From the NCBI GenBank assembly GCA_003279445.1, contig QCHT01000006.1:39943-103942 (forward strand): a stretch of DNA of 64,000 nucleotides. The letters are read 5' to 3'. The translations under genes were made by a program, and so were the position numbers. Below are positions 19,356 to 28,304 of the stretch, piece after piece. Origin of the DNA: Prochlorococcus sp. AG-402-G10 (GTDB taxonomy: Bacteria; Cyanobacteriota; Cyanobacteriia; PCC-6307; Cyanobiaceae). Positions within the stretch are counted from its first letter, which is position 1, and each line of letters begins with the position of its first letter. The notes below the pieces were generated by a model. That model saw only the letters and a list, made by a program, of their open reading frames with translations, searched no databases and was not told where the DNA came from.

Positions 19356-19360
19356 TTGTT

Positions 19361-19897
19361 CTAGAAATCTCTCTGCTCGAGCTCTGCTTCTATAATTGGT
19401 TGAATTTTATCAAACTCCTCTCCTTCGAGAACTATTGCCTTACCATTTTTTATCTCTCCTACTACAAAAAACGGATCTAGAGGAATATAAAGTCCATATT
19501 CTTCATTTTCTACTTTGAAATTAACAAGTAATTCGTATAGTTCAGAGTCTTCGTCGAAATCTTTCTCCTCCAGCTCTTCGGGCTCTGGTTCTTCTAATTC
19601 TCCAGTTATAGTTAGTGTTACTGCTGAACGAATTAGTCTTAAGTCATACTCTTGAAGAACAACATCAGCGACTTCAAGAATTGGTTCTTTTTTTTTAATG
19701 GTTTTTATGAGCTCTGGGTCGTTGTCGTCTCTCAAACGAAAAAGAGATACAGGTGTATCAACTGGAGTGAGAAGAACATATTCAGTCTCTTTAATAGGAA
19801 CTATTTGTTCTAAGAAGCAGAGAAGTTCATTGCCATTACTGTCATTAACTAGAAGAGTGGGTACTTCATTATTGTTCGGAGCTTTGGATTCTGACAT
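19361..19897 (-). CDS. DUF3727/DUF1292-type conserved protein
   Basis: A 178-residue acidic soluble protein resembling the DUF3727 family of cyanobacteria and plastids. An N-terminal beta-rich part (LLCFLEQIVPIKETEYVLLTPVD, residues ~24-46) looks like a DUF1292 fold; the centre (residues ~115-130) is an Asp/Glu-rich linker; the C-terminus (~132-178) is a second small domain. Function is not known. It sits between ruvX and yqeG in a tightly packed minus-strand run. Confidence 0.75.
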   Translation of the reverse strand: MSESKAPNNNEVPTLLVNDSNGNELLCFLEQIVPIKETEYVLLTPVDTPVSLFRLRDDNDPELIKTIKKKEPILEVADVVLQEYDLRLIRSAVTLTITGELEEPEPEELEEKDFDEDSELYELLVNFKVENEEYGLYIPLDPFFVVGEIKNGKAIVLEGEEFDKIQPIIEAELEQRDF

Positions 19898-19921
19898 TAG
19901 ATTTTTAAAGGTTTAATGGCT

Positions 19922-20383
19922 CTACAAGGACTTTGTAGGCAACTTTAATTTGGATATAGGGCAAAGATCAGGACCTTCTCTAAGCCACTGTTCGAGTAGA
20001 AGAGCAGCAACTGCACTGTCAAGCTGTCCTGTTCGATCGTTTTGAAGATTGAACTTTTGACCAGCTTCCCAGCTGCTGCTGTGTTCATTAACCCAAGCTA
20101 ATGGCAAACCAAGTTTAATTGCCATTTTTACTCCATATTTATGGCAATAGGATGCCTGGATTGTAAATTTGCCATTATCGTCTAGAGGTAATCCAATAAC
20201 CAAGCCATTAACTTTTCTGTATAGACAATGGAATTCTATAGTTTCAAAATCTTTCTGAAAAGACTTCCTATTAATAGAGGGGAGCTTAGTAACTGTTATT
20301 CCAAGAGGGTCGCATCCTGCTAAGCCGATTCTCTTATGACCATAATCGATACTTAGAACAGAGGTTGGTTTTGGTTTTAGCAA
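19922..20383 (-). CDS. ruvX: RuvX/YqgF-family RNase H-fold nuclease
   Basis: A 153-residue RNase H-like protein of the YqgF group, implicated in pre-16S rRNA 5' processing and sometimes named Holliday junction resolvase. SIDYGHKRIGLAGCDPLG (residues ~11-28) carries the first catalytic Asp, GLVIGLPLDDNG (~57-68) the second acidic strand, and LDSAVAALLLEQWL (~125-138) the last. Length is typical. Neighbours on the same strand lie 24 bases (DUF3727 gene) and 20 bases away. Confidence 0.9.
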   Translation of the reverse strand: MLKPKPTSVLSIDYGHKRIGLAGCDPLGITVTKLPSINRKSFQKDFETIEFHCLYRKVNGLVIGLPLDDNGKFTIQASYCHKYGVKMAIKLGLPLAWVNEHSSSWEAGQKFNLQNDRTGQLDSAVAALLLEQWLREGPDLCPISKLKLPTKSL

Positions 20384-20403
20384 CTTTTTAAAACTTAAAC
20401 TAA

Positions 20404-21489
20404 CTAGGGAGAGGGAATTGGGATATTAGGAGGATTAAGAGTATCAAGCATAGTGCCTAGAGAAGAGTATTTTGTTAGAGAGAGCTTCTTTTCACTTCTT
20501 TTTAGATTGCTCTTGCTGAGCAGTATTTTCTGGTTGATTTCTTCTAATCCAATGAGCTTAAATAGGTGCCTTAAGTGATCATCCTTGCTATCACACTCTA
20601 CAGTTAGGGAACTATTTTTAATAGTAATTGTTTTGATGATTGAAGGTAAGGCATATTTTAATCTTTCATCCCACGCTAAATTTCTTATGACTCTAAGTGT
20701 ATTAATATCATCAGGGAAATTTTGTTGTATTATAGCTGCTATGACTACCGACTTCCTAAGGCTATGAAGATAGAGTATTCGAGTTAGCTTAACACTTAAT
20801 TCAGCTATATCTAATGGTTTACTATCTATTATACTCCTTAATTGAATTGATTGTCCTGAATTCTCTAGTCTCCAGAGATCCTCAGAATTATCTCTAGTTA
20901 CTTGTTCCCAGGTAAAGGAATTTCTTTCCTCAAGGGATTCATCATTATCATTTAAATTAATTTTATTAGAGGACCATACACTTATGATATCTTGGGGTTG
21001 AAATCCTAGTTCCCTTAAAATAGAAAGCTCTTCTAAGCTATCAATTGGATATTTTAGAATCCAATTATTAATATTACTCATCTTGACATCCAAAGAGTAT
21101 TTTATAAGCCTTAATTTTATCTCTCTTAATGTATTATACTCTGGAGTATTGTATATTTTAGGAAAGGAAATTGACCAGCATGTACCTCTTCTATTATTTG
21201 GCTTAATTAATATTGAGGCTATTAAGGAATTTCCTTCTGTTGCAACCAAGCAAACTGGTTGTTTTTTTGACACTAAACTTGAGAATGAGTCCTCAATCTT
21301 GGCTATCCAGCCTCTTAGAAGAAGTAAATGCAGGTTTCTTAGTGAAGCTAATTGTCTTTTTCTACCAAGATAGTAGAGATGGTGAATACGAAGAAAACCC
21401 ACACTTATCCCTTTCCTAGATCTTTCTGTTAACTGTGGAAAAAGCTCTCTTGTCAATTTTCTTCGGGAAGCATGCAACTTTACTATCAA
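20404..21489 (-). CDS. Conserved cyanobacterial hypothetical protein (361 aa)
   Basis: I recognise it only as a type of protein conserved in marine picocyanobacteria. It has a basic N-terminus with a Leu-rich stretch (residues ~38-68), a mixed alpha/beta centre with GTCWSISFPK-type strands that recalls a weak acetyltransferase fold, and a basic C-terminal tail. No signal peptide or membrane segment. It is packed between the F420-ligase-like gene (5 bases away) and ruvX on the same strand. Confidence 0.7.
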   Translation of the reverse strand: MIVKLHASRRKLTRELFPQLTERSRKGISVGFLRIHHLYYLGRKRQLASLRNLHLLLLRGWIAKIEDSFSSLVSKKQPVCLVATEGNSLIASILIKPNNRRGTCWSISFPKIYNTPEYNTLREIKLRLIKYSLDVKMSNINNWILKYPIDSLEELSILRELGFQPQDIISVWSSNKINLNDNDESLEERNSFTWEQVTRDNSEDLWRLENSGQSIQLRSIIDSKPLDIAELSVKLTRILYLHSLRKSVVIAAIIQQNFPDDINTLRVIRNLAWDERLKYALPSIIKTITIKNSSLTVECDSKDDHLRHLFKLIGLEEINQKILLSKSNLKRSEKKLSLTKYSSLGTMLDTLNPPNIPIPSP

Positions 21490-21494
21490 TTATA

Positions 21495-22646
21495 TTAGCT
21501 AGGTCTGATGATAACTAGGGGTGTCTGCTCATCTGCATTACCTGCAGGATTTGATCGTAATGCTGAAGAAATTAGTTTCGTATCAGTTCCTTGGCTAGAT
21601 GCGAGTATTTTTACTTTGCCTAGGTCATTAACATCAACTACTGCAACTTGTGCTCCTAATTTCTTTGACAGTTTTTGGCAATAGCATTTGGCATCTTTTG
21701 GACCTAGAACTATAACCTGATCATAAGGAACTGTCGTACCTGTTATGTCATCGACTAGCCTGGCTTGCTCTCCTGCAAGTCTATAAAAAATACCTTTGAT
21801 TTTAAAAATCTTAAATAAAGAACCAATTAACCAGGCTAGAACAACTCTAACTGGACCTACTTCATTAATAAGTGATTGCATACCACATGCTGTCGCAAGA
21901 CTACTTGTTGGATGAAAGAAATAGCATAAAGCCTTTGATAGAAGAGACGTTTTGATCACACTTGGATGTATGTATCTACCTTGCATAATTGCTAAAGGTG
22001 TTTCACCTATAGTTACGATATCTCCAGGCAATATCTTCTCAAATGTATACTTGTAAATTGTACTTACTGGGTCATCAAGTACTCCTAGTTTATGAGTTTT
22101 GATTGCTATAGAAGTATGTGTGCTGGTGATATTATGATCAAGCTCTATTTCTAAATCTGGAAATTTAATTGGAACAACAAAACCATTTCTGCAGTTCTTT
22201 CTACCAAAAGGACCATAGCTTACCCATAGAATATCAATCCATAGGCTATTAATATCTTTAAGATGGTTTGCATCTTTAGTGTCTTCTAAAGTTAACCTAA
22301 AATCTATAATTACTGATGAGTGATTTTTTATTATAAAGGCCTGCCAGTAATCATCTTTTCTATTACTTAATCCTATATTCTTAGGCCTTAAACTAGTTCT
22401 AACTATGATGTTATTTGTTTCTGTCTCACTTAGAATTACTGGTAATACTTTGAACTCTGGAATCATAACTTCGAATCTTTTATGAGGGTTTCTTATTTCT
22501 ATGTTTCCTTCTATTTCGATTGATGAGCTTAGCTTATTTACTTTTATTCCTATGGGCTTTAAAATAAGAGGAGAATCATTATTTGACAAATTAGATAATA
22601 GTATACAAGTTGAAATGGATAGAAGTATTAAAAATATAATAAGCAT
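21495..22646 (-). CDS. F420-0:gamma-glutamyl ligase-like (CofE-fold) membrane-anchored protein
   Basis: The 383-residue product begins with a hydrophobic anchor (residues ~1-18, LIIFLILLSISTCILL), followed by an N-terminal beta domain of ~175 residues and a C-terminal CofE-like domain: PGDIVTIGETPLAIMQGR (residues ~211-228), then LVDDITGTTVPYDQVIVLGPKDA (~300-322) and VAVVDVNDLGKVKIL. CofE adds glutamates to coenzyme F420, a cofactor cyanobacteria are not generally reported to make in this form, so the true substrate is open. Same-strand neighbours on both sides. Confidence 0.75.
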   Translation of the reverse strand: MLIIFLILLSISTCILLSNLSNNDSPLILKPIGIKVNKLSSSIEIEGNIEIRNPHKRFEVMIPEFKVLPVILSETETNNIIVRTSLRPKNIGLSNRKDDYWQAFIIKNHSSVIIDFRLTLEDTKDANHLKDINSLWIDILWVSYGPFGRKNCRNGFVVPIKFPDLEIELDHNITSTHTSIAIKTHKLGVLDDPVSTIYKYTFEKILPGDIVTIGETPLAIMQGRYIHPSVIKTSLLSKALCYFFHPTSSLATACGMQSLINEVGPVRVVLAWLIGSLFKIFKIKGIFYRLAGEQARLVDDITGTTVPYDQVIVLGPKDAKCYCQKLSKKLGAQVAVVDVNDLGKVKILASSQGTDTKLISSALRSNPAGNADEQTPLVIIRPS

Positions 22647-22727
22647 GATTTTATTGCTGTTAGTGGTTTAAACTATTATAAATAATTTTTTATTTCTTTA
22701 ATGTAAAATTAGATAATTATAATATTA

Positions 22728-23282
22728 CTATCTTGGGTCAGTATAACCATCCTTAGAAGCGTCACTATTATATTCGTTGAAGCTTTTTATTGTAATATTG
22801 AAGTCAGGTAGATTTAGTCCAGAAGCCTTACTGATAGCTTCATTTAGCTGATCTATTGGAATCTGACCTTCTTTATCAAGTTGCACCTCACCGTCTCCGT
22901 TCAAGATAACAACTTGTGGTATATTCCCGTGCCAATAATAAGCTGGATCGTTTTTATTACTTGTATTTACTCCTTGCAATTCATCTGTAGTAATTGGAAT
23001 TATATCTATTGAAGTTGTCCAGAGTAATTTTAGTCCTGATATGACTGCTGCATATTGTTTGCTAGTTGCACTGTCGTCTAAATAGTAAAATATTACACTG
23101 GTTCTTTTATTTTTAATTGAGTTAGATATGCTTGATGCTGGTGGAACCATAGACCCATTGCCCGCGTATATAGGAAAGATGTTACCGTCAAAACTGTTAG
23201 TGTCTCTTGCTGAGTATGCTGGCTGAACTGATATACAAAGTAAAAATATCAGGCCTATGAATGATGCAATAATTCTATTCAT
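22728..23282 (-). CDS. Exported thioredoxin-fold protein lacking CXXC
   Basis: A 184-residue protein with a signal peptide (hydrophobic residues ~4-20, Ala-Tyr-Ser-Ala cleavage near 24), so it is periplasmic or lumenal. The mature part has RTSVIFYYLDDSATSKQYAAVISGLK followed by IDIIPITTDEL and GNIPQVVILNGDGEVQLDKEGQIP, the strand order of a thioredoxin fold with its cis-Pro loop (IPQVV), but the active-site cysteines are missing. Such proteins in picocyanobacteria are annotated as thylakoid proteins of unknown role. Confidence 0.7.
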   Translation of the reverse strand: MNRIIASFIGLIFLLCISVQPAYSARDTNSFDGNIFPIYAGNGSMVPPASSISNSIKNKRTSVIFYYLDDSATSKQYAAVISGLKLLWTTSIDIIPITTDELQGVNTSNKNDPAYYWHGNIPQVVILNGDGEVQLDKEGQIPIDQLNEAISKASGLNLPDFNITIKSFNEYNSDASKDGYTDPR

Positions 23283-23341
23283 TATTTATTGTTTAGCCTG
23301 CTCAATATATTCGGAATAAATTGAATTGTTATGTGATGCAT

Positions 23342-24958
23342 TTATCTTGAAATAGTTCTTCCCATTCCTTGGGCTATCCCTTTGCCAACAAGACCTATAG
23401 CTCGGCCAAGGATATTTGTTAGAATTATGACCATCAAGTCTCCAAAATACTTCAACATTGATTGAAGTTGGGGCGCTAGTGCATCTCTAGCTTCAACTAA
23501 TAGGGTTACTTGCTTTTGCCACCAACCTAGTTTCTTAAGATCTTTATCTCTTGCCTCACTTACGAAGCATATCTCTATTTTCCCATTATTTAGTTTGAAT
23601 AACTGACGTTTGCTTTCATATAACTGTATTGGACGTTCTATCATATACTGCCATCTACGTTGACTATTAAGTTGATTCCGAAGTCTTTCAAGCTCTCTCG
23701 TGGAAAAGAACTTTGGCTTTAGAAGGTACTCTCTTAGCTCTGGCCAGTCTGAACATGCACTAATTAATTCAGCACCAATTAATTCACTTGTTCTTAAAAT
23801 CCAATTTATTATTAAAGTCTCTAGATTGATAAGTGCTCTTGGATCATCAGATGTAAGTAAATTGCCTTCTACCAATATAGGTTTATTAAGAATTAATGAA
23901 TCGAGAAATATTGAAGGGTCTGGAAGCTCTTCGTCTTTTTCGGTCAGATCAGATATAGATATTAATTTATCTGAAACAGATATTAGTTCATCATCTAGTC
24001 TAATCCTATTATAAGTTCCACATAGATCTCTTAAAACTTGCTTCCTAAGCTCTGTCTCCAATAAAGACCAATTATCTATATAATTACCCTCATTAACCTC
24101 TGTTTCTTGTAGTCTTTTAAATACTTTATTTAGTTGATCTAAAATTATTAAAAGTAGTAGCTTTTGCTTGTTATGATGTAAGCTTTGGATGGCAAATATA
24201 GAACCTGTATTGTTTTCTAGTCCAGATTCTATTGCTAATTTACTACGTCTATAGATTTCATTCCATACGGCCTTGGAATTCTTTTCTGAAATATTAATAT
24301 TAGTTGAGTAAAATCTTTTGTTATTATTAGGAATCTCATCATTTGTAAGCAGTGAGATATATATTGGCGACCAAAACCAAATTAATAATGATTTAGCTAG
24401 TGAGACCTCGCGCTTCCTTCCCCTGGTTGCGAGTAACAAGAACATGTTATTTGCATTTGATTTAGAAATTCCTTCAAGTCTTTTGAGTTCTCTATTTATA
24501 TTTTCAAGGCTATTGGATAGGAGCCAACTCCCTAGATTATAAAGAGAAATATTTTTTGAAGTGTCGTTTTCGAGCAAATCATTAAGTCTAATAACTCTCC
24601 CTCCATTTATAAGGTTGTTTATCGAAGTATTGAGCAAATCTATATCTGGATCTTGGAGGATTCCCTCGCATTCAAAATTTAGAAGTTGAGTTGGCCTTAA
24701 CGAAAGTTTTGGTGGAAGTAAAATGAGAACAGGGGAGGGATTCCATTTTTCTTTAATACGCTTTATCTCATTTCTTGTAGTAGTTTCTAACTCCAGGCTG
24801 TCTATTGACCAGATTACTAGTGATGGGTGTCTGGTTAAATACTTTTGTCTTAGAAATACCTCTATAGATTTGTTTTTTGCAGTTAGTTGAAGCGATAGTG
24901 TCTCACCAAGTAGATCCGGTGCAATTAGTAAGATTTGCTTAGAAGCGCCTTCAATCAA
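23342..24958 (-). CDS. DUF3685/Ycf55-like protein with degenerate receiver-type N-terminus
   Basis: A 538-residue protein resembling the cyanobacterial DUF3685 family, related to plastid Ycf55. Residues ~1-120 look like a receiver-domain fold (ILLIAPDLLGETLS, SLVIWSIDSL, PVLILLPP) without a clear phosphoacceptor Asp. The long central helical part and the C-terminal stretch (YMIERPIQLYESKRQ, WWQKQVTLLVEARDALAPQLQ) match the family's conserved end, and the final ~40 residues are Gly-rich and hydrophobic. The start appears to be TTG. Biological role unknown. Confidence 0.7.
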   Translation of the reverse strand: MIEGASKQILLIAPDLLGETLSLQLTAKNKSIEVFLRQKYLTRHPSLVIWSIDSLELETTTRNEIKRIKEKWNPSPVLILLPPKLSLRPTQLLNFECEGILQDPDIDLLNTSINNLINGGRVIRLNDLLENDTSKNISLYNLGSWLLSNSLENINRELKRLEGISKSNANNMFLLLATRGRKREVSLAKSLLIWFWSPIYISLLTNDEIPNNNKRFYSTNINISEKNSKAVWNEIYRRSKLAIESGLENNTGSIFAIQSLHHNKQKLLLLIILDQLNKVFKRLQETEVNEGNYIDNWSLLETELRKQVLRDLCGTYNRIRLDDELISVSDKLISISDLTEKDEELPDPSIFLDSLILNKPILVEGNLLTSDDPRALINLETLIINWILRTSELIGAELISACSDWPELREYLLKPKFFSTRELERLRNQLNSQRRWQYMIERPIQLYESKRQLFKLNNGKIEICFVSEARDKDLKKLGWWQKQVTLLVEARDALAPQLQSMLKYFGDLMVIILTNILGRAIGLVGKGIAQGMGRTISR

Positions 24959-25061
24959 ACCGTTTTCCAGAAAATAATTACTATAAAGCTAACTAATTTT
25001 CCTTCTTTCTTCCAGTCTTTGTGTTCGTGAAATGGTTTTTTCCAGCTTTTAGGAGAATTGT

Positions 25062-25832
25062 CTAGCAGGTCCCCATGTTATGAGAAGTTATATCGTTTAT
25101 ATTTTGGTTCTTGGTAACTCTTATTGCTTCAGTTAGATCTATTTTCCCATCATAAAGGGCCCTACCAATGATTACACCGCAAATCCCGTAATCCTCTAAT
25201 GGTAATAAAGATAAGATATCTCCAATAGTTCCTATCCCCCCAGAAGCTATAACAGGAACATTTGAGACTGATGCTATATCTTTTAAGAAATCTAAATTTG
25301 GACCTTCAAGTGTTCCGTCAGTTGATATATCTGTACTGATTATTGCGCTGATGCTGCTCTGAGAAAAGTTTTTAACTAGATCGGTTGCTTTTGTTTTACT
25401 CTGATTGATCCAACCTCTTGTGGCTACTCTTCCATCCTTAGCATCTATTCCTATAATTATTTTACCTGGATATTTAGAAGAAAGCTTATTAACTATTTCT
25501 GGCTTCTCTATTGCAATTGTTCCCAAAATTACGCGGTCAATTCCTGTATTTATTAAATCTTCAGCCCTTTGTTGGCTTCGTATACCTCCTCCAATTTGAA
25601 TGGGTATCGCCAATTCTTTTTTAATAGCCTTGATAGTGAGATCGTTAACTGGTTTTCCGGTTTTGGCTCCATCGAGATCCACTAAATGTAGTCGTTTTGC
25701 ACCTTTCTCTTGCCATATGAGTGCTTGCTGGATTGGGTCGCTACAAAATTCAGTTACAAGATTGTAATTTCCTTGATGAAGTCTTACGCACTTGCCTCCA
25801 AGGAGGTCAATAGCTGGAATGATTTCAATCAA
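25062..25832 (-). CDS. hisA: Phosphoribosylformimino-5-aminoimidazole carboxamide ribotide isomerase
   Basis: Amadori rearrangement of ProFAR to PRFAR in histidine synthesis. The 256-residue (beta/alpha)8 protein has IPAIDLLGGKCVRL at the N-terminus (catalytic Asp near residue 8), IQIGGGIRS (~77-85), IGIDAKDGRVATRGW, STDISTDGTLEGPN (second catalytic Asp), and IASGGIGTIGDI. Length is normal. It diverges from the CSP41-like epimerase gene, with about 94 bases between them. Confidence 0.96.
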   Translation of the reverse strand: MIEIIPAIDLLGGKCVRLHQGNYNLVTEFCSDPIQQALIWQEKGAKRLHLVDLDGAKTGKPVNDLTIKAIKKELAIPIQIGGGIRSQQRAEDLINTGIDRVILGTIAIEKPEIVNKLSSKYPGKIIIGIDAKDGRVATRGWINQSKTKATDLVKNFSQSSISAIISTDISTDGTLEGPNLDFLKDIASVSNVPVIASGGIGTIGDILSLLPLEDYGICGVIIGRALYDGKIDLTEAIRVTKNQNINDITSHNMGTC

Positions 25833-25926
25833 AATAATTTTATTATCTTCTTATATCCTGCATTGCTATGGTTTTGTTTGCAAAGCACTTAACGCGCTTG
25901 AATAGATGTGAAACTGCTTTGAAACT

Positions 25927-26844
25927 GTGAAAACTCTTGTTATGGGAGGTACTCGCTTTGTAGGGAGGACCTTGCTAAAAAAATTAATAAAGAAAGGTTA
26001 TGACTTAACAGTGTTTACTCGAGGTAAGAACCCTGTTCCAAATAATGTTCTTCATATAGAAGGCGATAGGGACTCTGACGAGCTTAATAAACTAATGGGT
26101 ATGAAATTTGATGTAATCATTGACAGTTCTGGAAGGAATCTGGATCAGACAAAAAATGTAATTGATATTACCGGCCCACCATTACATCGCTTTCTTTATG
26201 TTAGTTCAGCTGGAATCTATAAAGATTGCTTTTCCCTGCCTTTAGATGAAGGTTCAAAGATAGATGAATCTAGTAGACATATTGGTAAGGCGCATACAGA
26301 AGAATGGTTGAAGCAATCGGGGATTCCTTTTACTATCTTTCGCCCAACATATATATATGGCCCAGGAAATTACAACCCAATAGAAGAATGGTTCTTTGAT
26401 CGAATTATGCATAACCGTCCTATTCCTGTGCCATTGGATGGAAGTACTATTACTCAACTTGGTCATGTTGAAGACTTGGCAGATGCTATGCTTATAAGCC
26501 TTGAAAATAATATTGCAAAAGATAGTATTTATAATTGCTCAGGTAAAAAAGGAATTACTTTCAAAGGTCTGATATATGCTGCATCAATAGCTTGTGGTAA
26601 GGATCCTAATGAGATAGAATTAGTTTCTTATGATCCTAAGCGACTTGATCGAAAAGAAAGGAAAGTATTTCCGCTTAGGATTAATCATTTCCTAACAGAT
26701 ATCTCTTTAATAGAAAAAGAATTAGATTGGAATCCTAAATATAGTCTCGAAAATGGACTATTAGATAGTTTTAAAAATGATTATTTAAAGAACTCTAAAA
26801 CAAAACCGGAATTCAAGATAGATATTGATATTATTGGTTATTAA
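25927..26844 (+). CDS. CSP41-like NAD-dependent epimerase/dehydratase-family protein
   Basis: A 305-residue atypical short-chain dehydrogenase. The N-terminal MGGTRFVGRTLLKKL motif (residues ~6-20) and TIFRPTYIYGPGNYNP stretch match the CSP41/mRNA-binding branch of cyanobacteria and plastids, in which the nucleotide motif is altered and some members bind or cut RNA. The canonical YxxxK site is not evident. The start is GTG at 25927. The last 14 bases overlap the end of the convergent pgsA gene. Confidence 0.82.
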   Translation: MKTLVMGGTRFVGRTLLKKLIKKGYDLTVFTRGKNPVPNNVLHIEGDRDSDELNKLMGMKFDVIIDSSGRNLDQTKNVIDITGPPLHRFLYVSSAGIYKDCFSLPLDEGSKIDESSRHIGKAHTEEWLKQSGIPFTIFRPTYIYGPGNYNPIEEWFFDRIMHNRPIPVPLDGSTITQLGHVEDLADAMLISLENNIAKDSIYNCSGKKGITFKGLIYAASIACGKDPNEIELVSYDPKRLDRKERKVFPLRINHFLTDISLIEKELDWNPKYSLENGLLDSFKNDYLKNSKTKPEFKIDIDIIGY

Positions 26845-27370
26845 TATACCTTATTGCAGAAAATATTGACATAATTATTGCAGCCCAAAGTAGTATATAG
26901 CCAAGTTCATTTAGAGGAATTGGTAAGTTATTTATGGTTAATTGCGTAGGCCATAAAATTAATAAGAAACTTAAAAATTGAAGAGTGGTTTTTAATTTAG
27001 CTTCTATGGAAGCTGAAGCATCCTTTGTTCTATTAGATCTCCATGCTGTAATAAAAATCTCCCTGCTGATTAATAACCATATTGCCCAAATAGGAAATAT
27101 TTTTAATTGTGATATCCACAAAAGGGGCGCTAGGCTCATTATTTTGTCAGCCAAAGGGTCAATTTTTGATCCCCATGATGAACCTCCTCCGGCTTTTCTT
27201 GCTAGGAACCCATCAAGCCAATCAGTTAAAGCTCCTATTATAAGAAGGCACCACGCCAGAAATATCTTATTTTGTGAAAGTAAAAGAATTAAAGGTAATC
27301 CAAGAAATAATCTTAAGATGCTAAGAGCATTTGCAGATTTCCTGTAATTTAAGTTTGTTTTTAATTTCAT
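26831..27370 (-). CDS. pgsA: CDP-diacylglycerol-glycerol-3-phosphate 3-phosphatidyltransferase
   Basis: Integral membrane enzyme that makes phosphatidylglycerophosphate, the precursor of phosphatidylglycerol needed by thylakoids. The 179-residue protein has the CDP-alcohol phosphatidyltransferase signature D-x2-DG-x2-AR-x8-G-x3-D-x3-D, seen as LTDWLDGFLARKAGGGSSWGSKIDPLADK with residues split over ~48-76, and several membrane spans. It overlaps the convergent CSP41-like gene by 14 bases. Confidence 0.93.
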   Translation of the reverse strand: MKLKTNLNYRKSANALSILRLFLGLPLILLLSQNKIFLAWCLLIIGALTDWLDGFLARKAGGGSSWGSKIDPLADKIMSLAPLLWISQLKIFPIWAIWLLISREIFITAWRSNRTKDASASIEAKLKTTLQFLSFLLILWPTQLTINNLPIPLNELGYILLWAAIIMSIFSAIRYINNQ

Positions 27371-27496
27371 ATTTATTACTTATATGTATATGAAATTAGC
27401 ATAATTATTCTGCTCAGGTAGTTTTTGATTTAGAGGAAGTAGTTGGGCCATTAACATTGATTTGTTTTACATTCTATATATATACCTATGGTTTAG

Positions 27497-27616
27497 TATG
27501 CTTGTACGAGTATAGTTTGTAGAAAATGTATTGGAAAAGGTGACTTATTTCCTTCTATTTGCTTTAGCTGCCTCATTGCTGTCAATGCTTTATATTGTGC
27601 GTCGATTAGAGGATAG
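27497..27616 (+). pseudogene. Start-less zinc-finger-type small frame (C-x2-C-x-G-x-G)
   Basis: This frame reads VCRKCIGKGDLF followed by CFSC, a DnaJ-like C-x2-C-x-G-x-G plus a second C-x2-C, then NALYC. It has no ATG, GTG or TTG between the upstream stop at 27494 and the first motif. An ATG lies at 27498, one base out of frame, and adding one G after it would give a 40-codon gene starting Met-Ala-Cys-Thr. Either a frame-broken small gene or chance. A competing frame on the same strand (27540-27620) encodes a 26-residue hydrophobic peptide from a GTG. Confidence 0.35.
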
Positions 27617-27679
27617 CTAGCTCTTTCTCACTATTCTCTTAACCCAAATTGTTTGATATTGTTTTTATTTGCTGATTTC

Positions 27680-28297
27680 ATGAAACCTCTGAGACTTAAA
27701 TTAGGCACTGGATCCGATATTAAGCTCTCTTTAGAAAATCTTTGCGAAAAATCTAATATAAACGGTTTTATACTAGGAGTCGTTGGAGATCTCTCTGCAG
27801 CTGTTTTTCAATGTCCTAATAAGCCAGACAAGACTATTTTAGGAGGGAAGCTAGAAATTATTACTTTAAATGGTTCTTTATCTCCAGGTTTTGTTCATCT
27901 ACATCTTAGTATTTCAGACACAAATTGTCAGGTTTGGGGTGGACATTTAGAGCAAGGTTCTATAGTTTCAAAAGGAGTAGATATTCTTATTGCAGTCCTT
28001 TCGGATGTTAACCATGAATTATCTTTTGACCCTAAACTTTTAGATATAAAATCAAATCCAAGGTTAGAGGTAGCTACATTGCCTGATTGTCCTTGGTCAG
28101 CTAAAATTACAAAATTATTAGACTCAAGCAAAACTACATATAATAATATTTTGGTCAAAGACGATAATGATTTTAACATCATCAAGGAACGAAGTGGAAG
28201 TTCGACCTTTCCCCAAGTATTTATTGATGGACAATATATAGGAGGTTATAACGAGTTCCTATCTTATTTTTCCTCTGGCAAACATTTAAATTATTAG
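27680..28297 (+). CDS. DUF296 (PPC/PCC)-glutaredoxin fusion protein
   Basis: Two domains are visible in 205 residues. Residues ~1-115 match the DUF296/PCC domain found in plant AT-hook proteins and free-standing bacterial proteins (GFILGVVGDLSAAVF, HLHLSISDTNCQVWGGHL). Residues ~120-205 are a glutaredoxin domain with active site CPWS, the TFPQVFIDG cis-Pro strand and the IGGYNEF glutathione-binding motif. The start is placed at ATG 27680; the frame is open from a TTG at 27653. A monothiol mechanism is implied because the second active-site position is Ser. Cytosolic, role unknown. Confidence 0.82.
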   Translation: MKPLRLKLGTGSDIKLSLENLCEKSNINGFILGVVGDLSAAVFQCPNKPDKTILGGKLEIITLNGSLSPGFVHLHLSISDTNCQVWGGHLEQGSIVSKGVDILIAVLSDVNHELSFDPKLLDIKSNPRLEVATLPDCPWSAKITKLLDSSKTTYNNILVKDDNDFNIIKERSGSSTFPQVFIDGQYIGGYNEFLSYFSSGKHLNY

Positions 28298-28304
28298 ATT
28301 TATA

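Noticed and set aside
27540..27620. A 26-residue hydrophobic peptide starting at GTG
   Set aside because: Not listed as a gene because it overlaps the zinc-finger-like frame, its purine-rich sequence touches the start codon, and I cannot match it to a known small photosynthetic subunit.
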